Shown: positions 1 to 5,377 of the stretch, piece after piece
How positions within the stretch are numbered: position 1 is the stretch's first letter
How the letters are laid out: each line of letters begins with the position of its first letter
Assembly: GCA_964349515.1 (NCBI GenBank)
Contig: CAYGHG010000093.1
Coordinates: forward strand, 1-10,442
Origin: CAYGHG01 sp964349515
Lineage (GTDB): Bacteria > Oederibacteriota > PGYV01 > CAYGHG01
Length of the DNA stretch: 10,442 nucleotides
Direction: 5' to 3'
Translations under genes and position numbers: made by a program
Notes under the pieces: generated by a model
What the model was told of the DNA's origin: nothing
Databases searched by the model: none
The model's input: only the letters and a program-made list of their open reading frames with translations

Positions 1-77
1 CTGAAAGCTGAAAACTGCAAGCTGAAAGCTGAAAACTGCAAGCTGAAAGCTGAAAACTGCAAGCTGAAAGCTGAAAG
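1..77. repeat. 21-bp tandem repeat, about 3.7 copies
   Basis: Three identical 21-bp units occupy 1-21, 22-42 and 43-63, followed by a partial fourth unit at 64-77. Each unit is itself built from CTGAAAG / CTGAAAACTGCAAG blocks. The array probably continues to the left of the window. There are no unique spacers between units, so it is not a CRISPR array. No convincing ORF uses this stretch. An inverted copy lies at 161-181. Confidence 0.9.
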
Positions 78-85
78 TTAGAACC

Positions 86-125
86 AAAACAGGGCGGCTC
101 CCAAGGGAGCTGTCCTGTTTTTTTT
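86..125 (+). terminator. Rho-independent terminator of an upstream gene outside the window
   Basis: A 17-bp stem (86-102 with 105-121, including two G-T wobbles, AA at the tip) is GC-rich in the middle and followed by a T run at 118-125. It points rightward, so it should end a plus-strand transcript entering from the left. The stem can be extended outward by an exact 13-bp inverted repeat, 72-84 with 126-138, made of repeat-like sequence. Confidence 0.85.
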
Positions 126-183
126 GTTCTAACTTTCAATTTTAAGCTTTCAACTTTCAACTTGCAGTTTTCAGCTTTCAATT
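126..183. repeat. Inverted copies of the left-hand repeat
   Basis: On the minus strand this stretch reads as the same family of CTGAAAG / TTGAAAG / AAAACTGCAAG blocks. Positions 161-181 are the reverse complement of the 21-bp tandem unit at 20 of 21 positions, and 126-138 is the exact reverse complement of 72-84. The terminator is therefore embedded in a larger inverted repeat. Confidence 0.8.
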
Positions 184-201
184 TTAAACTCAAAAAACGG
201 C

Positions 202-230
202 TTTACACTTTTCCCTCCCGTCCCTATAAT
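202..230 (+). promoter_or_regulatory. Sigma-70-type promoter for the radical SAM gene
   Basis: TTTACA at 202-207 (5 of 6 to the -35 consensus) is separated by exactly 17 bp from a perfect TATAAT at 225-230. Transcription would begin about 6-8 nt downstream, at 236-238, which coincides with the ATG at 237. No Shine-Dalgarno-like sequence lies between the -10 box and that ATG. The call rests on sequence match only. Confidence 0.7.
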
Positions 231-236
231 TCTTCC

Positions 237-1400
237 ATGCAGATCATAATGCGGCTTACAAAGTTTAATAGAAACACTATGGCGGCACTTGCGGGGGCCG
301 TCGAACGCGGACTGCCTGTTGCACTCGGTTCATTGATTTACCACAGCGAGGCTATGGAGGAGCTTTCTTTGCCGACGTCTGATATGTTTGTGTTTGTGTA
401 TTCATTCACTACTCCCGGATCTGACGCGGCTTTTATGGAATTTAAATACATACGCTCACATTTTAAAAATGCAGTGATTCTGGCCGGCGGGCCCCACGCA
501 AGCGGCGATCCCGGGTCTGTCATTGATGCCGGAGCTGATTATGTTGTAACCGGCGAGGGCGAAGCGGTTTTTACTTCCCTGCTTGGTTCTCTCGCAGGCG
601 GCACGGCACCCGCACGGGGCATTATCAAAGGCTCTGCAGTTGACTTTTCAGCATATCCCCCTTTCCCTCACGCAGACCCGGGCCGGGCTTTGTATATAGA
701 ACTGACAAGGGGCTGCCCTTACCGGTGTTCTTTCTGCCAGACGTCTTCAATTTTCGGCTGTAAACCGAGGCACAGGAGTATTGAGTCTGTGCTGTCTGCT
801 GCCGGCAGAATGCTGGAGTGCGGGCTGAATGACCTCAGATTTGTCACTCCAAATGCCCTCTCATACGGTTCCGGCGACGGGCTGACACCCGCGCCCGACA
901 AACTCGAAATGCTGTTAAAAGAATTACGCAGGCTTTGCCTTGCCCGCAACGGACGCATTTTCCTCGGTTCTTTCCCCTCTGAAATAAGGCCGGAATTTTT
1001 TACTTCCGAGCTTATGAATATGCTTAAAAAATATGTCTCCAACGACAACGTAATAATCGGAGCGCAGTCTGGTTCTGACTCGGTGCTTGAGGCCGCAGGC
1101 AGGCTTCACGGCACTCAGTTAATTTTTAAAGCCGTTAAAACAGCCCTTGAATCAGGTTTTAAAGTAAATGTGGACTTTCTCTTCGGCTTCGATGAAGAAT
1201 CAGATGATAAAGAAGCCATGAAATCCGTTGATTTAATGGAAAAACTCCTGCAAACAGGCGCACGAATTCACTCTCACAAACTATTGCCTGTGGCCGGCAC
1301 AAAATACTATGACAGTAGCCGCATAATAACTATAAATCCTTTAATACTCAATTTTCTCCATAAAAACCACGGCAAAGGACTTGTTTACGGCAATTTTTAA
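237..1400 (+). CDS. B12-binding-domain radical SAM protein (possible MJ_1487-like family)
   Basis: 387 residues from ATG 237. The N-terminal ~150 residues look like a B12-binding (Rossmann-type) domain, with the AGGPHASGDP...GADYVVTGEGE stretch typical of B12-dependent radical SAM enzymes, although I see no DxHxxG cobalamin-ligand motif. The radical SAM core starts with TRGCPYRCSFCQ: Cys160, Cys164 and Cys167 form the CX3CX2C site for the SAM-binding [4Fe-4S] cluster. Later segments (IIGAQSGSD, VDFLFGFDEE) fit the core barrel. The layout resembles the TIGR04013 group of uncharacterised proteins; the substrate is unknown. An in-frame TTG at 162 lies inside the repeat and upstream of the promoter, so I reject it. 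ATG 237 or ATG 249 is preferred; neither has a Shine-Dalgarno sequence, which fits leaderless translation. The gene stands alone, flanked by a terminator and the nitrogen operon promoter. Confidence 0.85.
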   Translation: MQIIMRLTKFNRNTMAALAGAVERGLPVALGSLIYHSEAMEELSLPTSDMFVFVYSFTTPGSDAAFMEFKYIRSHFKNAVILAGGPHASGDPGSVIDAGADYVVTGEGEAVFTSLLGSLAGGTAPARGIIKGSAVDFSAYPPFPHADPGRALYIELTRGCPYRCSFCQTSSIFGCKPRHRSIESVLSAAGRMLECGLNDLRFVTPNALSYGSGDGLTPAPDKLEMLLKELRRLCLARNGRIFLGSFPSEIRPEFFTSELMNMLKKYVSNDNVIIGAQSGSDSVLEAAGRLHGTQLIFKAVKTALESGFKVNVDFLFGFDEESDDKEAMKSVDLMEKLLQTGARIHSHKLLPVAGTKYYDSSRIITINPLILNFLHKNHGKGLVYGNF

Positions 1401-1409
1401 CCTTCTTTA

Positions 1410-1458
1410 GTGGTTGTAATTTAATCATTTGTTTGAATCATTGTCAAATTTTAACCAC
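1410..1458. promoter_or_regulatory. Possible upstream activator site (inverted repeat)
   Basis: GTGGTTGTAATTT (1410-1422) and AAATTTTAACCAC (1446-1458) are reverse complements at 11 of 13 positions. The arms lie about 75-125 bp upstream of the predicted sigma-54 start site, the usual distance for an enhancer-binding activator. They do not match the classical NtrC consensus, so the regulator is unknown. The long loop and lack of a T run argue against a terminator. Confidence 0.4.
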
Positions 1459-1507
1459 CTATACAAATAATTCTTTATTTATAGCTATATTTCTATGGTT
1501 AATATAG

Positions 1508-1524
1508 TGGCACGAGTGTTGCTT
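1508..1524 (+). promoter_or_regulatory. Sigma-54 (RpoN) -24/-12 promoter of the porin-amt-PII operon
   Basis: TGGCACGAGTGTTGCTT matches the sigma-54 consensus TGGCACG-N4-TTGCW completely, with GG at 1509-1510 and GC at 1521-1522 at the required spacing. The start site should fall near 1534, giving a leader of about 107 nt before the porin ATG. A sigma-54 promoter upstream of amt and PII genes fits nitrogen-limitation control through an enhancer-binding protein such as NtrC, encoded elsewhere. Confidence 0.9.
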
Positions 1525-1555
1525 ATATACTATCAAACATATGCGAGGTGCCGTG

Positions 1556-1612
1556 ATGAAACTAATAATTGAAATAGTGACAGGGATCATAGAGTACATG
1601 AAGATTTATTGA
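1556..1612 (+). CDS. Small ORF, 18 codons, in the sigma-54 leader
   Basis: ATG 1556 is preceded by GAGGTG at 1545-1550, a good Shine-Dalgarno sequence 5 nt from the start. The product would be MKLIIEIVTGIIEYMKIY, followed by TGA. It is the first translatable unit of the sigma-54 transcript, about 22 nt after the predicted start site and 28 nt before the porin ATG. Its first eight residues match six of eight of the PII protein at 3667 (MKLIIAII), and 18 of the first 24 bases match. It may be a leader peptide, a small functional peptide, or a relic of a duplicated PII gene start. Translation is not proven. Confidence 0.4.
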   Translation: MKLIIEIVTGIIEYMKIY

Positions 1613-1640
1613 AATAAAAAAACCAAAAAGGAGGCTTAGA

Positions 1641-2327
1641 ATGAAAAAGAAGACAGTTCTCGCAGTTTTGCTTGCTCTTGCAGTAGTTTTACCGGTTTCA
1701 GCATCAGAATTTACCGCGGATGCATACGCCGCGGGCGTTACAAAGTATCTCTGGAGGGGCCAGCTGTTAAATGACGGATTCGCCGTACAGCCCGGGTTCA
1801 ACATCGGCTTAGGAGGCATTGCTCTTGGTTTCTGGGGAAGCTATCACATAGAAAGCGGTGAATTCGCAGAGGCAGACCTCACGGTAAGTTATTCCGATAC
1901 GGTACCCGGAGCTGACATGCTTACCCTTTCAACCGGTTTTACAGTTTACACTTTTCCTTATGTCTCGCCGTCAGCCGGAAATAACTCGACTGAGATTTTC
2001 GCGGGGTTGTCTGCGGACGTAATATCAGCGCCCTATGTCAAGTTCTTCTATGACACAGTAGCCGGAGCAGGCGGATATCTGGAAGCCGGCTTGTCTCACG
2101 AAATGGAGTTGTCCCCGGTCACGGCCCTGGCTGCGGTTACGTGCGGCTACAATTTTGGACAGTGGGGCTACGACAAATCACTCACAGTACTGGCAGGTAC
2201 TCTGTCAGTCAGCTATCCGGTTTTTGAAAAGCTGTCAGTCTCAGCCGCACTCACCGGCCAGCTTGCACTTGACACACAGTACGAGAACGACGGTTTCGGA
2301 ACTTTAAGCGTATCTTACGGATTCTAA
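1641..2327 (+). CDS. TorF/Gcw_chp-like putative outer-membrane porin
   Basis: 228 residues. A clear signal peptide (MKKKTVLAVLLALAVVLPVSA, cleavage near residue 21) is followed by short alternating β-strands and a C-terminal YGF, the terminal Phe typical of outer-membrane barrels. The segment VTKYLWRGQLLNDGFAVQPG near the mature N-terminus resembles the TorF / Gcw_chp family of putative porins (PF09694, TIGR02001), whose substrate is not established. Length fits the family (~220-260). AAGGAGG at 1628-1634 lies 6 nt before the ATG. The amt gene begins 24 nt downstream. Being the first full gene of a sigma-54 operon with an ammonium transporter and PII, it probably admits ammonium or a small nitrogen compound to the periplasm (inference). 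Confidence 0.8.
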   Translation: MKKKTVLAVLLALAVVLPVSASEFTADAYAAGVTKYLWRGQLLNDGFAVQPGFNIGLGGIALGFWGSYHIESGEFAEADLTVSYSDTVPGADMLTLSTGFTVYTFPYVSPSAGNNSTEIFAGLSADVISAPYVKFFYDTVAGAGGYLEAGLSHEMELSPVTALAAVTCGYNFGQWGYDKSLTVLAGTLSVSYPVFEKLSVSAALTGQLALDTQYENDGFGTLSVSYGF

Positions 2328-2351
2328 TAAACTGACGAAAGGAGAACTAAA

Positions 2352-3644
2352 ATGAAAAGGTTATGGCTGGCTCTCACCGCTCTTCTGGGTTTTGCCGTGA
2401 TGGCGGCCGCGGAAGAAACCGCTCCTGCGATAAGCGCGGGCGACACGGCCTGGGTGCTGATTTCGGCTGCTCTTGTTATGCTGATGACCCCCGGGCTCGC
2501 CTTCTTCTACGGCGGAATGGTAAAAAGAAAGAACGTATTGAGCGTACTCATGCAGTCTTTTATGATGATGGGGCTGATGAGCATACACTGGGTTGTGATA
2601 GGCTACTCTTTGGCTTTTGCGCCGGGAAACGCCTTTATCGGAGGTTTTGACTATGTGTTGTTGAAAGGCATCGGGCTCGAAGCAGGCCCTTACTCCGGTA
2701 CGATACCTCACCAGGCTTTCATAATATTCCAGGCGATGTTTGCGATTATCACGCCTGCGCTTATTATAGGGGCCTTTGCCGAAAGAATCAAATTCCTTCC
2801 TTTCGCAATCTTCTCTCTGCTATGGTCCACGTTTGTATACGCACCTGTGTGCCACTGGGTGTGGGGTACCGGCGGCTGGCTCGGCGCTATGGGAGCGCTT
2901 GATTTTGCGGGAGGTACTGTCGTACACATAAATGCGGGTATTGCCGCTCTTGTGACCGCTGTTGTAATCGGCAAAAGAAAGAAAACCACGCTGGGACCTA
3001 CCCCGCACAACCTTCCCTTCACTGTGCTCGGAACGGCCCTCCTTTGGTTCGGCTGGTTCGGTTTTAACGCAGGAAGCGCGCTCGCTGCAAACGGCCTCGC
3101 CGCTAACGCGTTCCTTGTGACCAACACCGCCGCTGCTGCCGCAGCTTTAAGCTGGGCAATTCTTGAATGGATATTTAACGGCAAGCCCACCATACTCGGC
3201 ACCGTGACAGGCGCCGTGGCGGGCTTAGTCGCGATTACCCCTGCAGCAGGATTTGTATCTGTTGTGCCTGCCATTCTGATAGGGTTAAGCGTCAGCGTGG
3301 TATGTTACTTCATGGTAAGCGTTATCAAGCAGAAGCTCGGTTATGACGACGCGCTTGACGCATTCGGTGTCCACGGCATAGGCGGAGCATGGGGCGCGCT
3401 TTTAACCGGCGTTTTTGCAACTGCCGCCGTAAACGGCAAGGACGGGCTTCTTGCCGGAAACCCCGGCCAGATGATACCACAGCTTGTAAGCGTGGGAGCT
3501 ACCGCGGTTTACAGCCTTGTTGTAACTTTCATCATATTTAAAGCAATTGACCTTCTCATGGGTGTGCGCGCTCCCGAAAAGGACGAGGCCCTCGGCCTTG
3601 ACCTCTCCGAGCACAATGAACGCGCCTATACCCTTGTAGAATAA
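2352..3644 (+). CDS. amt: Ammonium transporter, Amt/AmtB family
   Basis: 430 residues. The N-terminal hydrophobic stretch to about Ala20 looks like the cleaved signal peptide seen in many bacterial AmtB proteins, followed by ~11 membrane segments beginning GDTAWVLISAALVMLMTPGL. Residues matching the E. coli channel are present: Phe126/Phe130 of the periplasmic gate (F103/F107), Trp171 (W148), Asp184 (D160), twin pore histidines His192 and His341 (H168/H318), Phe238 and Ser242 (F215/S219). The cytoplasmic tail LLMGVRAPEKDEALGLDLSEHNERAY is intact, so PII docking is possible. AAAGGAG at 2338-2344 sits 7 nt before the ATG. It conducts ammonium across the inner membrane. The PII gene follows 22 nt downstream, the classic amtB-glnK pairing; order and sigma-54 promoter imply induction under nitrogen limitation. 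Confidence 0.97.
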   Translation: MKRLWLALTALLGFAVMAAAEETAPAISAGDTAWVLISAALVMLMTPGLAFFYGGMVKRKNVLSVLMQSFMMMGLMSIHWVVIGYSLAFAPGNAFIGGFDYVLLKGIGLEAGPYSGTIPHQAFIIFQAMFAIITPALIIGAFAERIKFLPFAIFSLLWSTFVYAPVCHWVWGTGGWLGAMGALDFAGGTVVHINAGIAALVTAVVIGKRKKTTLGPTPHNLPFTVLGTALLWFGWFGFNAGSALAANGLAANAFLVTNTAAAAAALSWAILEWIFNGKPTILGTVTGAVAGLVAITPAAGFVSVVPAILIGLSVSVVCYFMVSVIKQKLGYDDALDAFGVHGIGGAWGALLTGVFATAAVNGKDGLLAGNPGQMIPQLVSVGATAVYSLVVTFIIFKAIDLLMGVRAPEKDEALGLDLSEHNERAYTLVE

Positions 3645-3666
3645 CAAGTGTAAAGGAGGAATACCC

Positions 3667-4008
3667 ATGAAACTGATAATAGCGATAATACAGCCGCACA
3701 GGCTGGACGAGGTAAAAGAAGAGCTCTACAAATCCGAAGTGAACCTGATAACCGTAAGCGAGGTGTTGGGGCACGGCAGGCAGAAAGGCGTAACCGAAAT
3801 TTACAGGGGCGTCAGAGAAACAGGAAACCTGCTCCGCAAGATTCGGCTGGAAATAGGCGTAAACGACAACTTCGTGGAGCCTACACTCAAAGCCATAATG
3901 AAAGGCGCAAAAACAGGCGAGACCGGCGACGGCAAGATATTCGTGCTTGATATGGAAGAATGTGTAAGGATAAGGACCGGCGAAAAAGGAAAAGTGGCAA
4001 TAGGTTAA
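3667..4008 (+). CDS. glnK: PII-type nitrogen regulatory protein (GlnK/GlnB family) lacking Tyr51
   Basis: 113 residues, normal PII length (~112). Ligand sites are conserved: GRQKG with Gln39, Lys58, the B-loop TGETGDGKIFV (83-93, including Gly87 and Lys90), and VRIRTGE with Arg101 and Arg103, so ATP/ADP and 2-oxoglutarate sensing look intact. In the T-loop Tyr46 is kept, but the residue aligned with E. coli uridylylation site Tyr51 is Glu (GAA, 3817-3819) within RGVRETGNLL. UMP modification by GlnD at this site is therefore impossible. AAGGAGGA at 3653-3660 lies 6 nt before the ATG. The gene is last in the operon behind amt, so its probable role is ligand-controlled blocking of Amt. The symbol glnK is given from context; glnB cannot be excluded from sequence alone. 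Confidence 0.95.
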   Translation: MKLIIAIIQPHRLDEVKEELYKSEVNLITVSEVLGHGRQKGVTEIYRGVRETGNLLRKIRLEIGVNDNFVEPTLKAIMKGAKTGETGDGKIFVLDMEECVRIRTGEKGKVAIG

Positions 4009-4018
4009 ATTGTTTTAG

Positions 4019-4065
4019 AAAAAGACAGGGAAAGTTTTCATCTTTCCCTGTCTTTTTATTTTTTT
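4019..4065. terminator. Bidirectional terminator between convergent operons
   Basis: A perfect 16-bp stem (4019-4034 with 4042-4057) with a 7-nt loop is flanked by a run of T on the right (after one A) and A residues on the left, so it can act in both directions. It terminates the porin-amt-PII operon and also the leftward operon; the stop codon of the minus-strand hydrolase (4056-4058) overlaps the end of the stem. Confidence 0.92.
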
Positions 4066-4652
4066 AGAAAATAGTTGACTTCCCTTGCTGTCTTCAGCAT
4101 AAAAGAGTCCCCGTGGCCCGGATAACAAACCAGGTCTTCGGACATGTTATCAAAAACAGCCAGGCTTTCTTTTAACCTGTGAGAAGACCCTGTCGGCACG
4201 TCAGTCCTGCCGACAGTGTCAAAAAAAAGCGTATCACCGGTGAAGAGGTGTTTCTCGTATCCTATAAGCACGCAGCCTCCGGTGTGGCCCGGGACGTGCG
4301 TAAACTCAAACTTATTCATCCTGAAAAAACCGCCATCATAATAATTAATGCCTTTAACCGATATTTGACTGCCAAGAAAAGCAGAGAGATTGGCCTCCGG
4401 GTTTTCAAGAAGCCCCCGCTCCGCCTCATGAGCCCATACTGTCAAAGGTTCAAAAGCATCAAGCCCGAGGATATGGTCATAGTGCCCGTGGGTTAAGAAG
4501 ACGAATTCAGGTTCAAGTTTCATTTCATTAAGCTTTGCTTTAATGAGGCGTCCGTCAGCACCGGGGTCTATTATGACCGCCCTGCCCCCGCCTGTATCCA
4601 GTATATAAGTGTTTTCCCCGTACGGGGATGATATTAAGGTTTCAATCCGCAT
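4056..4652 (-). CDS. MBL-fold metallo-hydrolase (glyoxalase II/YcbL-like)
   Basis: 198 residues, cytoplasmic (no signal peptide). Metal-binding motifs of the metallo-β-lactamase fold are complete: THGHYDH (His55, His57, Asp59, His60), GHTGG (His123), GDTLF (Asp140) and PGHGD (His180). The GRTDVPTGSS stretch and single-domain length fit the small glyoxalase II-like (YcbL) hydrolases, which act on thioesters; the real substrate cannot be read from sequence. It is last in the leftward operon: its ATG overlaps the end of the lipoprotein gene by 11 nt, with no Shine-Dalgarno sequence before it, suggesting translation by coupling or re-initiation. Its link to the secreted glycan proteins upstream is unclear; it may be a passenger gene. 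Confidence 0.92.
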   Translation of the reverse strand: MRIETLISSPYGENTYILDTGGGRAVIIDPGADGRLIKAKLNEMKLEPEFVFLTHGHYDHILGLDAFEPLTVWAHEAERGLLENPEANLSAFLGSQISVKGINYYDGGFFRMNKFEFTHVPGHTGGCVLIGYEKHLFTGDTLFFDTVGRTDVPTGSSHRLKESLAVFDNMSEDLVCYPGHGDSFMLKTAREVNYFLKK

Positions 4653-5376
4653 CTGTGATGGATATAGAATCTATGTAAATATATCCTTTAAAATCCGAGG
4701 AATTATCGCCTTTGCTTACTTTAATACCCCACTCATTAACAGCCTGCGCCGATGCGCCTATCGGTGTTATCTCGTCATCGAGGGTCATTTGATCTACATA
4801 TACCTCTATTTTGTTCCACATGCCTTCCGCAGCAGCAGATGACAGCTGTAAATTCACCCATTCACCCTGAAACCATTTGAAAGAGTCACCCATATAATCC
4901 GCTTTCACAAAAAAACTTGCGCCGTAAGGAGCGCCGGGAGTCGCGCTGAAAAGCCCTCTCGGTATCCATACATATGCGGTTATTTTTTTTCCGGAAAAAT
5001 CCTGCGGTGATGCTTCCGCAATCTGAACAAGACCTCCGAACATAATATCCTTGGTGTAATATTCTTCTTCCGGTTCATTAGGAAACGTGCACATATGAAT
5101 CTTCAGCGATTTGGAACCCTTGTAGGATCTGTCAGAAGAAATTTCATTGTTTACAATGCCAAATTCTTCCATAGGTACCCTGAACGCAAAGTTGTTTGAA
5201 GAGGGCGTGGAAGTGGTAAAACCGTGATTGTTGGCTTCAAAATTATAATCAGACAAATCTTCAGGCGATCCGTCAGCGTTTTCCAGAACAGCCAGAGGAA
5301 ACTTCTTGAGATCCCCGCATGACACAGCGAGCACAAGCAGGACAGACAACATAAAAACAGCGATTTTAACCCGCAT
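4642..5376 (-). CDS. Lipoprotein with carbohydrate-binding-like β-sandwich
   Basis: 244 residues. The N-terminus MRVKIAVFMLSVLLVLAVSCGD is a lipoprotein signal with the lipidated Cys at position 20; Gly at +2 is not an inner-membrane retention signal in the E. coli Lol rule, so outer-membrane location is plausible. The mature part looks like a single galactose-binding-like/CBM β-sandwich: DRSYKGSKSLKIHM, then FSGKKITAYVWIP, then WFQGEWVNLQL...WNKIEVYVDQMT, and a closing FKGYIYIDSISI. The same order of strands occurs in the domains of the barrel-fusion protein at the right end. A specific CBM family cannot be assigned. The start lies 1 nt after the stop of the GH5 gene, with GGGAGG (5385-5390) 8 nt upstream inside that gene's last codons. 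Likely role: surface glycan binding beside the mannanase (inference). Confidence 0.75.
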   Translation of the reverse strand: MRVKIAVFMLSVLLVLAVSCGDLKKFPLAVLENADGSPEDLSDYNFEANNHGFTTSTPSSNNFAFRVPMEEFGIVNNEISSDRSYKGSKSLKIHMCTFPNEPEEEYYTKDIMFGGLVQIAEASPQDFSGKKITAYVWIPRGLFSATPGAPYGASFFVKADYMGDSFKWFQGEWVNLQLSSAAAEGMWNKIEVYVDQMTLDDEITPIGASAQAVNEWGIKVSKGDNSSDFKGYIYIDSISITDAD

Positions 5377-5377
5377 A

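Noticed and set aside
1..77. CRISPR-like array
   Set aside because: The units are directly adjacent with no unique spacers, so it is a simple tandem repeat.
162..236. TTG start giving a 25-residue N-terminal extension of the radical SAM protein
   Set aside because: It begins inside the inverted repeat, lies upstream of and across the predicted promoter, has no ribosome-binding site, and its residues do not look like part of the B12-binding domain.
1485..1507. CTATATT / AATATAG inverted repeat next to the -24 box
   Set aside because: Only 7 bp, AT-rich and expected by chance in such sequence; too weak to call an operator.
2708..3274. 188-codon minus-strand ORF antisense to amt
   Set aside because: It is fully inside a convincing Amt gene, has low-complexity Ala/Pro-rich content typical of a shadow frame, and no recognisable domain.
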